Below the pieces are notes generated by a model, which did not search any database, was not told the origin of the DNA, and was given only the letters and a program-made list of their open reading frames with translations. DNA of 64,000 nucleotides. Origin: Gnetum montanum (taxonomy: Eukaryota > Streptophyta > Gnetopsida > Gnetales > Gnetaceae). The DNA lies in NCBI GenBank assembly GCA_015680685.1, contig MNCI01010832.1, positions 467,971 through 531,970 of the forward strand. The letters are read 5' to 3'. A program made the position numbers and the translations under genes. Positions 1-10,600 of this stretch are shown here, piece by piece. Position 1 is the first letter of the stretch; each line of letters starts with the position of its first letter.

Positions 1-560
1 GGAATTTTGGAGGCTAGAACTTGAATTTTTCAAAAATGAACCCTGAGGATGAATTGCACCATTGAAATCAAACCATTTCAACTCAATTTCGAGGCTCTCA
101 CCATTGTTGACGTTGTACTCATGCTACCAGCATGACCTCAACGTGACCATCAATGTGAGTGAGGAAACTCGTATAATTTAACCTGAAATCTGCACTCCTG
201 AATGCTGAAACTTGAAGTGGACAATTAGTGACCCTTGAGGATGGCTTGAACCCTTAGGTTGGGCCATCTTTGACTTGATTTTGGAGTCGTTGGAGTTGCT
301 CACGCTAAGGACAACCTAGCTTAACAAGCTAAGCGTGAGTTACATGCCTTAGTCAAATTTTTGCCTCCTGAAACCTCAAAAGGCTTGAGTTTTTCTTGTT
401 TCAAATTGTTAGGCCAAAATTAGTGGTGTTTCAATAGGCATCATAGACACCATAGGCAGCATGATCACAATGAACCCCTACTTTCCACCCAAAGTATGTT
501 AAATATAACAGAGGTTGTTAGAATCCCAATAAGGCACCAAAAAGATAGTAGGATTAAAAG
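1..560 (+). other. Leader upstream of gag; no gene seen
   Basis: No coding frame can be supported here. The stretch lies between the expected 5' LTR, outside the window, and the first gag-like codons near 571. It holds one imperfect hairpin at 299-339. Confidence 0.5.
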
Positions 561-570
561 ACTAAACGTG

Positions 571-1940
571 AATAACATCCCACGATTTGAAGGGGGATAC
601 AATGCTAATCCTCAAAACCATTTACAAGAATTCCACGATGCATGTGCCTTGCAGAATATAGAAAATAAATAAAAAAAGCTAAAGTTGTTTCCACAAACAT
701 TGATTAAGGAAGCAGAAAGCTGGTACCAGTCCTTAGAACTGGAATCCATTCATCAATGGAGTACCATGTTGGAGCTATTCAACAATAAGTATCAAATGTA
801 CTCCCGAGTGTCCAACATGTGTAAGCAAATCCAAGGATGGAAACAAGGAGGACATGAACCCTTGGATGTTGTCATGGGCTGATATTATTCATTATTACAT
901 CATTGCCCTAGCCATGGTTACTCACAAAAGGAATAACTACACCATCTCGTAGATAGGCTTAGGTACAAAACATAAAGAATCCTTGGGACTTATGCCCAAG
1001 GAAGGCTATATGAGCTCAGAGCTCATCAAATACAAAGATTGTTAGAGCAAGTTTCTAAGGAGGAAGGCAAGTTGAGAAAAAGAGAAAGTGCATAGGAGTA
1101 CAATAGAGATCCTTCCCTCTGAAAGAAGGAAATTAGATTTTGCGAAGATAAAGAAGAGTCACCACTTGAAGAGATGATGAATAGAAAGACCTTGCCCATT
1201 GAAAAATTTGCATCAAAAGTATTGACAAAGGTGGATCAAATTTGGAACTCCCTAGATGAAAAATTTCAAACTATCCTAAAAATAGTAGAGGAGTCTAGAG
1301 AACAAAGTAGTGACTGAGAGAGAAGGAAAAAGAAAGAAGTTGAGTATGCACGTAACAAGGGTAAGGGCAAGGTTTCTATCATTGAAAAGGTTGTGGATTT
1401 GGACACAGACAATGATGGCGGATGTGAGATATGCCAATATGATCATCCTAAATGATGTTGCCCAGTAGTGTCACATCTGCAAGAGTCTGGGATGTATGCA
1501 CTAAACCCATGGTTAAATAGATGAAAAACACCTAGAAGATTACCTTATCCTCAAGGTAACCCAAGGTAGTTCCACCAACCCTTGACATATTATCTGAGTG
1601 GAGCTCTACCACAACCGAATGAGCAGTATCAATAGTGGCAACACCCACAATCATGGGACATGCCACTACCACATCAACGATACCCTTACCATCAACCTGA
1701 CCCATATGGATATTACATTCAGTAGTCAATCTCTCCATGTGACTCTACTTGTCACATCACTCTTCATCCTCACTACCAAATCCCCAAGTACTATAGAACT
1801 TCTTCCTCTAGAAGTGATGCCCCACATACATACTATCCTTCTCATTTGTCTACATCTCTTCCACCCTCAACTCTATTACCACTTGCTCCAACTATGCAGG
1901 GTAAGCTTCTTGCCTAGCCGTAGCAACGTAATGCTATAAG
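571..1940 (+). pseudogene. Athila-like gag (capsid and Cys/His box), broken
   Basis: Gag forms the capsid of the retroelement particle. A frame starting near 571 reads NNIPRFEGGYNANP, then a retrotrans_gag-like core with LFPQTLIKEAESWY (about 680-725), a segment with HHCPSHGYS (about 898) and charged sequence to about 1320. At 1423-1460 the same frame has a Cys/His cluster (CEICQYDHPK, stop, CC), a decayed zinc knuckle. A Gln/Pro/Tyr-rich tail follows to about 1940. In-frame stops at 670-672 and 880-882 and several later ones kill it. The true start codon is not visible. The antisense copy near 24300-25021 has the same NNIPRFEGGY motif. Confidence 0.75.
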
Positions 1941-2064
1941 GGCTATCAATCTTTAACCTACTATTGGTTCAAACAACTAATCAAAGAAGAGACCTTTCTT
2001 TAGAACCAATAGCCCAACCAAGTCCTTACAACCACAAGCGGCTAATTATCCAAATGCCTCATCA

Positions 2065-2640
2065 TTGTTTGAATCTTCGAAGCTTTCTTCGAACCAAAAA
2101 TTGCACTCAATGCACACTGTCATGTTAATCCACACCATCACTGATTGGATTAAAGTTGGCCATTTTCCTAGAAAACTCTCTAATCTTAGAAGTCCTCTTA
2201 TTTATTTGCAAATCGCTGAAAATGAGCCTTGCAAAGCTCTTTTGGATTCAGGTTCTAGTGTTAATTTGATCTCCCAAGAAATGTATAAAGCCTAGAACTT
2301 GCCTTTGCTAAAGAAGAGCAACATTCATTTAGAGTTGACTGACCAGCCCATCACTGTTCCATTGGGACTAGTGGAGGACATTATCACCATTTTTTTTGGG
2401 TGGTTGATCCAACCAATTTCCTAGTGATCCAAGTTAACCACTGCAAGGGGGACTTCCCAAATATAATGGGAAGAGCATGGCTAAGTACGATTGATGCAAG
2501 CTTAGGAATATGTAATCTTTCCCTATAAATCTCAAAAGAAAATGTGTTTGGAAGGATCAAGAAGAATAAAGTTCCATGCATCACATACAGTGACATAGGG
2601 TGCAACTACTTGCGGAAGTCCTAGTTTGTACAACGCTTAA
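2065..2640 (+). pseudogene. Retropepsin-like protease of the Athila-like element
   Basis: An aspartic protease that would cleave the Gag-Pol polyprotein. An open stretch of 76 codons (2065-2295), in the same frame as gag, ends with CKALLDSGSSVNLISQEMY, the LLDSG active-site loop of retropepsins. The flap and second conserved part follow in decayed form (WLIQP, then sequence like GRAWLSTIDA around 2470). A stop directly after the active-site helix and later frame changes make it inactive. The antisense relative at 23040-23420 has the active site changed to LLDLGS. Confidence 0.7.
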
Positions 2641-2765
2641 CATTGCCTGCATACAACCAGTGTGCACAAGTAACTGACATACAAAGATGCCCGTATGTAG
2701 TAGCCACAAGACAAGAGGGCACCTAGTGGCTGACAGCTGACCTAGAGAGCAATTCAACTTTATCC

Positions 2766-3790
2766 ATGGAACCAACTAAGAGCTTGACTTGTGCTTATAT
2801 CAATAGCATAGATGCATTAGAGCAAGTTCATCACCAACTTCCAAGTATTGAGATCGAAAATATCAACTGGGAGAAGTTGGAAATCCTTGACGAGTTTAAG
2901 CAAGAGCCCCTTGAATTAAAATCATTGCCCACTGGTATGGAGTATGCATTTCTCAAGAATGAAAGCCCAGTAATCATTAATACTAAGCTCACTCCTTAAC
3001 AAAAGGAAAGATTGCTGAAGATGGTAAATAAATGGTCAAAAGTCTTTGCTTGGTCATATCTCAAATTAACCAGAATAGATCCTAGGATATGCCAACATAG
3101 AATTTACACAGACCCCTCTGTGAAGCCTCAATGACAACCACAAAGATGACTAAACCCAAAGCTTAAGCAAGTAGTTAAGGAAGAAATTGAACAAATTTTG
3201 AAGGTCAAGTTCATCTACCCCATTCCTGATAGTGAATGGGTTAGTCCATTAGTCATTGTGCCTAAAAAAGATGGTAAATGGAGGGTGTGTATAGACTTTA
3301 GGCTACTGAACATGGCAACATTTAAAGATCATTTCCCGTTACCATTTGTTGACCAAGTCTTAGATACCATGGCCATTGTTACTATAGTTTTCTAGATAGT
3401 TATAGTGGGTACAATCAAATCCAAATAACACTAGAAGACCAAGCCAAAACTACATTCACAAGTCCTTGGGGGACATATGCATATAGGTAGATTCCATTTG
3501 GCTTTTGCAATGCTCCAACAACGTTTCAACGTCTGGTTCTTAGTATATTTCAGCAACAAATAGGGAATGGTGTATAGGTTTTTATGAATGATTTCTCCAC
3601 CTATGAAGCGAACTTTGAACAAGCATTGGACCGATTAGAGAAAATAATGAAATGATGTGTTGAAACAAACTTAAGATTCATTTGGCAAAAAAAGGCACTT
3701 AATGGCTCAAGAGGGCATTGTATTAAGGCATAAAATTTTACAAACAGGGATAGAGGTAGATCTTGAAAAAATTAAAGTCATCCAAGGAAT
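2766..3790 (+). pseudogene. Reverse transcriptase of the Athila-like element, broken
   Basis: The linker (2766-2997) leads into RT: PDSEWVSPLVIVPKKDGKWRV (from about 3225), then DFRLLN, FLDSYSGYNQI, FTSPWGTYAYR and PFGFCNAPTTFQR. The frame slips near 3389 and returns in an A-run near 3690, so these are two compensating indels. The catalytic box reads FMNDF at about 3581-3595, where the family has FMDDF, so the first catalytic Asp has become Asn. An in-frame stop sits just before it (3575-3577). Order and motifs are clear although the enzyme cannot work. Confidence 0.85.
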
Positions 3791-3799
3791 CACTCATCA

Positions 3800-4380
3800 A
3801 CCTGAAATTGTGAAAGATGTCTGATCATTCCATGGACATACTGGATATTATAGAAACTTCATCAAGAACTTTTCGAAGATTGCAAAACCATTGGTAGAAT
3901 TAACGAAAAAGGATGTATCCTTTGAATGGACCAAGGAATGTGAGTTAGGTTTCCAAACCTTGAAGCAAAAGCTCGTAGAAACACCCATTCTACAAGCTCC
4001 TGACTGGCCCAGACCATTCCATATAATGACTAACGTATCCAATTTTGCTTTAGGAGCCATACTTACACAGTTAGATGAGCACAAATGTCCCTATTACATT
4101 CACTGTGTAAGTTGAAGTATTACTAGTGCACAACTCAACTACACCACAACAGAAAAAGAGTTAATGACCGTGGTGTTTGCACTAGAGAAATTCAAGAACT
4201 ATGTATTAGGCTATAAGGTATTTGTACACATAGATCATAGTGCAACTCAATTCTTTATGAATAAACCAATAGTGAGCCCTCGCATCATACGATGGCTTGT
4301 GGTCTTGTAAGAGTTCGATCTCACAATAGTAGATTGTAGAGGCACCAAGAATGTTGTTGCCGATCATTTATCTTAGTTGC
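3800..4380 (+). pseudogene. RNase H of the Athila-like element, broken
   Basis: RNase H removes the RNA strand during reverse transcription. After RT the connection reads YYRNFIKNFSKIAKPL, then PDWPRPFHIMTNVSNFALGA (from about 3999). The catalytic Asp of the usual TDAS motif reads Asn in MTNVSN, so the active site is damaged. The middle helix is visible as YTTTEKELMTVVFALEKF (about 4140), and the end as NVVADHLS (about 4352), followed by a stop. ADHLS is the usual boundary to the integrase linker in Athila-type pol. Confidence 0.8.
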
Positions 4381-5510
4381 AATGGGACAACAAAGAGGAT
4401 GAATGCCTAATTTATGATTGCTTCCCTGATGAACTCCTCTTTGCAGGTGTGATAAACAATCAATCACCCACAGATACAAATTGGTATAGTGGCATTCTTA
4501 CTTATCTTCTCACACAAGGAACACCACAAGGGTTGGATGTTAAAAAGAAACAACAATTTCTCCACCAAATCAAACATTTCATGGAAATCAATGGACACCT
4601 TTACAAGGTATGTTCCAATGGCTTGGTTTGATGGTGTGTTCCCGACATAGATCAATTGCAAGTTCTCCAAGATGCTCATGAGGGCTCTTGTGGAGGTCAT
4701 TACACTAAGAGATGAACAATAATTAAAATCTTGCTTGTAGGATATTATTGGCCTACATTATTTTTGGATGCCCATTATTTTGTCCAATCATGTGAGCGCT
4801 GCCAACGCGATGGGGGAATGACTGCTAGAATGGAGGGTCCACAATAATGGATTTAGCCCTTAGAACCCTTCAACATATGGGGTATTGATTTTATGGGGCC
4901 TATTACACCGATGTCCAATGGAGAGGCATACATTGTTATTGTTGTTGACTATTTTACCAAATGGGCAGAAGCAGCTGCTGTGATCGACTGTACATCATCT
5001 ACCGCTGCACGATTTGTTCAACAAAAAATCATAAATAGGTTTGGCGTGCCTCATGCACTTATTTTTTATAATGGTACACATTTTACAGGTGCGACTTTTC
5101 GGAAGTTAATGCAATGCTTAGAAGTTGAGCATAAACTAACTACACCATATCATCCTCAAGCGAATGATCAAGCTGAAGTTACCAATAGGAAAATCACAAA
5201 AATTTTCACATGAACCATTAGCAAATATAGGTGAGACTGGAGCACCAAACTGAACGATTCTCTATGGGCCTACCACTCCACATGGAAACTCCCTATAGGC
5301 TATTCTCCCTATGAGTTAGTGTATGGTAAACTTCCAACACATCCTATCCAAGCTAAGCTTTGTACACTATCTACAGCATGTGACCTTAACCTTAACCTTA
5401 GTCTAGTATAAAAAGAAAGGTTAATGAATCTTAACTTGCTAGATGAAAACCGATTAGCTGCCCTATCATCCAAAAAATTGCACAAAGCCTTTAACAAATG
5501 ATGTCATGAC
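4381..5510 (+). pseudogene. Integrase of the Athila-like element, broken
   Basis: Integrase inserts the cDNA into the genome. The N-terminal HHCC zinc domain lies around 4670-4810 (DAHEGSCGGH, then CERCQRDGG). The core starts WGIDFMGPI at about 4878. The second catalytic position reads IFYNGTHF where both antisense copies have FDNGTHF, so this Asp became Tyr. The Glu is kept (NDQAEVTNR). The C-terminal part includes LWAYHSTWKLPIGYSPYE and a KRCHDL-like segment near 5500. Stops at 4629 and 5212, among others. The downstream part is repeated at 57413. Confidence 0.85.
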
Positions 5511-5996
5511 CTAAAAATTAGAAAAGTCAAATACCAACTAGGAGATAGGGTTCTTTATTGGAATCTCGCACATGTGCCACAACGAACTAAATTTCAAACG
5601 CTATAGGAAGGACGTTATATCATTCATGAAATGTTTCCTTTAGGGGCCATGATGATCTATAAACCTAGAAGCCCAAATAAAAAATTATTGGTCAACATCT
5701 AGCAAACCAAACCTTTCCATGAGCCCAAAACGGCTAGTACTAACACTACCTCTATTGATGTATAGCCCTGCTCATTATTTTGGATCTCCTCCTCCCAACT
5801 TAGCTATGGGGGAGATGGCCACCAATGCTAATTATTCTAAGCCCTTAGTTTCTTTTATTTTGTTTTATTTTACAAAGTTTTTGTTTTATACATTTTTTAT
5901 TTTTAGTTATTTTTGTTTTACACCATCATTAACATTTTTACTATTTCTTTCTCTATTACATTTTGTTTGATTTATTTTCACTCATCACATAGTAAG
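5511..5996 (+). other. 3' end of Athila-like pol and AT-rich tail
   Basis: Integrase C-terminus and tail. It includes a short conserved module reading SPAHYFGSPPPNLAMGEMAT (from about 5764), present in three other places: 57786, antisense 19880 and antisense 62500. Conservation among four copies suggests the end of the pol reading frame, although it could be conserved noncoding sequence. A T-rich stretch follows to AGTAAG at 5996. Confidence 0.6.
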
Positions 5997-6369
5997 AAGC
6001 CAAAATATAGAGTAGCTGTCTAGTTTAAATAGAAGAAAATATAGGTTACAAACAAGAGACGATATTGACGGAGGGAATGTTAAAACCTGTTTACAGTTAC
6101 AGGTATTTTAAAATTGTGGCAGTATTTTAGGGCAAGAGTAGGAAAATAGATGCATACCGACGTCAATTTCCAACCCTGGCTAAGATTATTAAAAAAGACA
6201 CTTCTTTTTCGACGCATCCCAAGGACGCACAGGTTTATCGAAATTGCAAGACATGATGCTGAAGTTGGTGCGGATAATAAGGTTTGGCGTAGGAGGTAGA
6301 AACTTGAATTTCAGCGGAAGCGACAGACTCCAAACGCTAACGCAAAGGAAGGAAGGAAGGAAGGCATGA
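5997..6369. other. Junction between gypsy tail and GDSL gene 3' side
   Basis: No gene is seen. A purine run at 6069-6078 is followed by TGTTAAAAC, which could be a polypurine tract and LTR start, but no matching LTR was found. On the minus strand 6181-6369 should contain the GDSL gene 3'UTR. It includes a GGAA tetranucleotide run at 6346-6364 and a weak AATAAT-like polyadenylation signal near 6184-6190. Confidence 0.3.
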
Positions 6370-8318
6370 TCAGAGTAGAAAGAGTTGGGAGACATTCATG
6401 GGAAATACAAAGGAGAGGTTGCCGTTGAGGAAGAAGTCGGCGATGACGGCATTGGCGGCATCGGTGGGATGGTAGGCATCCCAGAACACGTACTTGTCCC
6501 TCTCCTTACACATGATGCTGCTGCTTTCCTCGTTGCACGCCTCCGTTGGCATAGCCCCGCCACAGCAGGCCTCCTCTGTATCTTCAAATCCTGTAACAAA
6601 AATCAGAGCTAATTCATTCATTATCAGAGCTTTTTAGTTCTTGGATTTCACTATTTCCCTCTATCAGAAACTATATGTTTATTTATTTGCGATTTCTTCC
6701 TCGTTTTGAGAAAGTACAGAAAAGAGAGGATAGTAAGAAGAGAAGGAAGAAGAAAATTTGCAGCGAAGCACCGAATTTTTGAGGTTGACGCAGCAAGTGA
6801 AGGAGGACGTCGTAAGCGTTAGCGTAAACAAAGGTGGCGTGTGGCAGCTCACTGTTGAGGCGTTCCACTAAGTTTGATAGGAGGCCGTTGTATGATCTCA
6901 CCATTGCGTTCGTAGCTTCCCAGCACCTGCCACGTGGCGTTAGACTGATCGCTCTCGCATATGGTATGCATCCCAGCGGGCCCACCGCTGTCAACACCAT
7001 TTTCCTGGCTCCCAGCTCGTACAGCCGCTGCCCTTACGTCATCCACCGAATCCCAGAAAAGTAAAAAAAATTATCATTATTGTTAGTGAGTGGATGCTGG
7101 CAATTTGGCTTTAACTTCAATTCAATTCAATTTAAAGCTAGTTTCAAATTTTCTCGAAATGCAATTTACATTTGGTTTTTTATGTTATCAATTTCAGTTC
7201 AAGATTAAAATATAAATTTATCAAGGTTGCAAGAGCAAAGAAGAAGGACTTTCTGATCTATGGAAGAGGACGTGTTTGCTTCTTTGCAACCTTTTGATGA
7301 ATTTGTAAATTGATCTAACTAGAAAAGCAAATTTCAGCAGCTGTATTTCAAGTGAAATCAAAATGTAAGCTAATTTTAGGCCAGCTGAAGATAAGCAAAA
7401 GTGTTTAAAATTATATTTATGTAAAAAGAAAAAAGTTCTAGAGCTTCAATGTTCCTGTGCTATGCAAGGGTTTAGGAATACGGTTGTATTGACAGATGAA
7501 CAAAAACCTAACCTTTCGGATTAGCTAGAGTGAGGCTTATAGCGATCACTGCGACTTGCACGGATGAAAATATTGTTATAAAAAATTACGAAACTGGCAT
7601 TGAAGGAACAAGGAATTGAATGGACTGAAAATGATAACTTACGTACCCGAATAAGGGACTCCAGGCGGGTGAGCATGAGCGCCACAAATTTTGCAGGCGG
7701 AACATGCAGTCGCAGGGGAAGGGACAGGAGAGGAACCAGATAATTATTCAGAAAATCGTTGGATCCCACAGTAATAGAAAACATGGCACGCCCAAGCACG
7801 TGCTGAGCCTGGGCAGGGCCCAGGATCCGGACAAGATCCGCCACAGTTTTCTCAAAATTGGCAACCTGAAGAGGCAGAGGGATTCTGCCCACAAACACAG
7901 CCCCAGTATCATTAAGAATGCCGGCACCGCCGGACGCGAAATTGATTCCGCAAGAGGATGCCGTCACCGCCAAAGAAGAAGAAGTTGACGGTTCCAAGAA
8001 CGGTGGCGGCAGAGCCACGGCGCCCAGGCGGTTAGCGACGATGTCAGGGATGGTGCGGCCGTTAGTGAAACGGCCGGTGGGACGGCCACCTGACGGCCTG
8101 AAATCTATGCCGTAAGGCGGCCAGTCGGCCTTGGACAGTGTGAATATGTAATCGTTGTTGCCGGCGTCCACCAGCGAGTCACCGAATATGAAGAAGCCCA
8201 GCAACGGTCCCGCCCCTGCAGTACTACTACTACTACTACTCACCAGCATTGCCATTATCACCAGCATTAGCAGCCCTGCACATCTCATTTTGCAATTTGC
8301 ATGCATCCATACACACAA
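6370..8318 (-). CDS. GDSL-type esterase/lipase, three exons
   Basis: A secreted SGNH hydrolase predicted to cleave ester bonds of lipids or cell-wall esters. Exons on the minus strand: 8318-7647, 7027-6772 and 6590-6370, joining to 382 codons plus stop. Intron 1 starts GTACGT and ends GGCAG. Intron 2 starts GTGCTT and ends TTACAG. This joining gives LESLIR-RLYELGARK and KFG-FEDTEEACCG, as expected for the family. Block I FGDSLVDAGNN has nucleophile Ser48, block II is INFASGGAG, block III GSNDFLNNY has Asn187, and block V WDAYHPTDAAN has Asp347 and His350, so all four catalytic blocks are present. A hydrophobic signal peptide (LLMLVIMAMLV) precedes a Ser run. Start could also be Met5 or Met11 (8306 or 8288). 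No stop or frameshift is seen. The alternative first-intron donor GTAAGT four bases downstream would add three residues. Substrate unknown. Confidence 0.9.
6591..6771 (-). other. Intron 2 of the GDSL gene
   Basis: 181-bp phase-1 intron splitting the Gly codon of the KFGFED junction. Donor TTCG/GTGCTT, acceptor TTACAG/GATTTG. Confidence 0.85.
7028..7646 (-). other. Intron 1 of the GDSL gene
   Basis: 619-bp AT-rich phase-0 intron. Donor CGG/GTACGT, acceptor GGCAG/CGGCTG. Placement gives the family-typical length between the FVALML and RLYELGARK segments. No separate gene is seen inside. Confidence 0.8.
8221..8240 (-). repeat. AGT trinucleotide run coding for serines
   Basis: A run of six AGT codons directly after the signal peptide core of the GDSL protein, at residues 27-32. 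Such runs vary in length by slippage and lie here in a part of the protein that is probably cleaved off. Confidence 0.8.
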
Positions 8319-8404
8319 CTTACAACAACAATTTACAAGAAGCAGCTTTAGAATGTATTCTTATACTACTACTGCTACAGACATGCATCTGGTATCCAAC
8401 GCAT

Positions 8405-8413
8405 CTTTATATA
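8405..8413 (-). promoter_or_regulatory. Candidate TATA box of the GDSL gene
   Basis: TATATAAAG on the minus strand, about 87 bases upstream of the first ATG (8318). Transcription would start roughly 30 bases downstream, leaving a 5'UTR of about 60 bases. Confidence 0.55.
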
Positions 8414-9839
8414 TTATACGCATCTCGCACTATCCCCAGATAAGATCGAATAAACCTTTATGCTCCAGACATGCATTTATCAAGAATATTTCTAAAAGTA
8501 GCTTACAACTCACCCTCACACTGCTGCACACGTCTAACTTTAACCGCTTCCCTCGTTCTTTGTAAAGTAAGGAGGCTGCCTGCAGTAAAAGCGTTAGAGT
8601 TGGAAGATTCATGGCATTGAGGGCTCCTGTAATATATGGTTACTTGTGAGGCTTGGCTCACGCGGAGGACATGAAGGTGGCAGGGGTGGCTCTCAGTCTT
8701 GGTCTGTGGTGGTGATGATGTTGGCCGCGTGCAGCCAGTCTGGGTGGACGTACAAGAAGTGGAAATCGGTTGAAGGCTTTGGTGCTGAAGCTCTGTGAAG
8801 ATGCAGTTTGGGAATTTAGTGAGCCTGTTCTTTGACCGGCTTTTCTGGTTCTTGGTGGCTTGCATGCATAATCTCCGCACGCGAAGCCACAAATTTTTCG
8901 TCCGCTGTGTTAAGGTAACAGGTGAAAAGGATTGGGAGCTTATTAGGTCATCTACTGCACTTAGAAAAGTCAAAAGTTCCTTTCGAAATATATTCAAGGA
9001 GGCTTCCTCCGAATAGAAAATTCAAATAAATATATGGAAAACCCTGATGCTTAGATTTTTACACGCAAACTACTTCAAAGCAAAAATAAAAAATAATATT
9101 TGAGCATTATCTCTTGCATTTGAATATTGGATTTCAATGAAAGGTTAGTCTATTGGAAAGACTTGATTTGAAAGCTCCAAGTTATAGGTTGAATTTTAGT
9201 GGCAATACTAAGTTATAAAGTTCTAATTCAACTACATATCTTGGGGTGTACCTACACAACCTAGATATTTGGTGAAAGGGGAATTAGCCAAAAAATTTGA
9301 CAGAGGGTCAAGATGATAAAGCTATTATAGATTTTTTGCATCTTTCAAAAGTTAAAATAATCTTGTAGAGCTTTCAATAATTATCTTATTCTAAATTATC
9401 ATAAGAAAAAAGGGTCATCATCTAGGTGCTTTTAGAGTCATCATCTTAATTCCCACAAGCATTGAAAGATAAGCAAAGCTTATCTCTTTTCGATTAGCTA
9501 TGCTTAAGGTCAAACCATAGCCTTACTATAACTTATCATTATTCCAAATTATGATAAAAGTTACACTAAAATATTAAATTAGTGTAAATGCAATAATTAA
9601 AGTTGAAATCTTTCTGGTAGATCAAGGTGGCCATAGTAAAGCACTTCACTTTAAATATTATAAGCATATTTTCAAAATAAACATAAAGCTTATTTCTCTC
9701 TCTCTTTGGTGCTAACGTTTTGACAACAATTCTGATTTCTTCAAAATTGTCATTCCCTAAGGATAATTATAAATTACTTTCAATGTCTTTACTGTTGCTT
9801 AAACTTCTACTTTTTGTAGTAATGCATAAATTTCTTTTA
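8414..9839. other. Upstream region of the GDSL gene and intergenic DNA
   Basis: Open frames here, such as one of 164 codons on the minus strand at 8503-8997, have no recognisable motif and low-complexity composition. The stretch to about 9016 is less AT-rich than what follows and may hold promoter sequence. From 9017 on it is AT-rich with no supported gene. Confidence 0.4.
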
Positions 9840-10600
9840 CTTTGCAAAATGCAAATTTACTGGAAAATAGAAATTTGAAAATCTTAATATATCTAGGAAA
9901 TCATAAAGGATTTGTTGGATGGTTACAAAGCCTCAGCATATTTTTGAAGAAAGTTTAAAATATCATTGATGTAATGCCCCAAGTAAATAGGCTCAATTTC
10001 AAAGAAAGCAATTAAAAAATTACAATTAATAGTATAATTTAATCAAATGTGAGCCAAACATGGGCAAAATAAAAAAATATGCTCTTCATCTTCTATGCTT
10101 TGTTTGCACAATCTATAAAGATACTTATCTCTTGGTAAATTGATCTAACAACTTGTCTCAATAAGGAAATGATGAGAGCTCATTCTTTCTCTAGCAATTT
10201 GATTTCTTAATTGAATATGAATAACAATTTGAAAATAGATACTTTTGGGTACTAGAGAACAAACCTCCTGTAAAAGAATGTAAATAAAAATGTTTTTTCC
10301 TTGATGTGTTCATTCAAACTTTAGCAAAGACTTTTCTTTAATAATTTTCTAGAAGGGCATTTTATTTAAAGGAATATCCTCTATTACAATATTCCATGAT
10401 TGAAGTAAAAATTTGTGACACCTTTCTCTAGTGATGTTAATGCAAACAAGATACTTAATTTTGTTCTTTCTAATGATCTTACATCATGATATATGTTCAT
10501 TCAAATTTTAGGATGCTTACCTTGTAATTGAAGTTTATATTTTCAATTAAAAGATGTGATGTAAAAATATAATATTCAAGTCATTCATGATATTAAGCTA
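9840..10600 (-). pseudogene. LINE-like retrotransposon 3' end, decayed
   Basis: One minus-strand frame over about 10250-9990 reads QLRNQIARERMSSHHFL, then IETSC, then RLCKQSIEDEEHIFLFCPC. Spacing and residues (R-L-C, EDEEH, F-C) match the C-terminal zinc-binding segment that ends many LINE reverse transcriptases. Upstream on the same strand, about 10600-10260, further weakly coherent coding is broken by stops. No RT core is visible, so this is a 5'-truncated, old copy at best. It could also be a fragment of another protein with the same motif. Confidence 0.4.

Larger units (their letters stand above)
1..5996 (+). mobile_element. Ty3/gypsy Athila-like element, 5' end outside window
   Basis: A degraded LTR retrotransposon in sense orientation. 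Order seen: leader, gag, protease, reverse transcriptase, RNase H, integrase, then a short noncoding tail. The pol sequence resembles the plant Athila group: the RT context SYSGYNQI, the ADHLS stretch after RNase H, and a zinc-binding integrase N-terminus followed by WGIDFMGP. Gag and protease lie in one reading frame and most of pol in another, with many internal stops. No LTR is recognised on either side. The 5' LTR would lie upstream of position 1. The last stretch (5383-5996) is repeated at 57413-58019, and both copies stop matching after AGTAAG. Similarity to the antisense elements at 19780-25397 and 62460-64000 shows one family. Confidence 0.85.

Noticed and set aside
6079-6180. Possible 3' LTR start (purine run, then TGTTAAAAC) of the first gypsy element
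   Set aside because: No second copy of this LTR in the window and no clear end before the GDSL 3' side.
7704-8565. Sense-strand open frames of 94 and 136 codons opposite GDSL exon 1
   Set aside because: They are the reverse of the GC-rich GDSL exon and its promoter and carry no motif.
8503-8997. 164-codon minus-strand open frame upstream of the GDSL gene
   Set aside because: Ser/Thr/Gln-rich with no motif, and no splice link to the GDSL exons. Probably chance.
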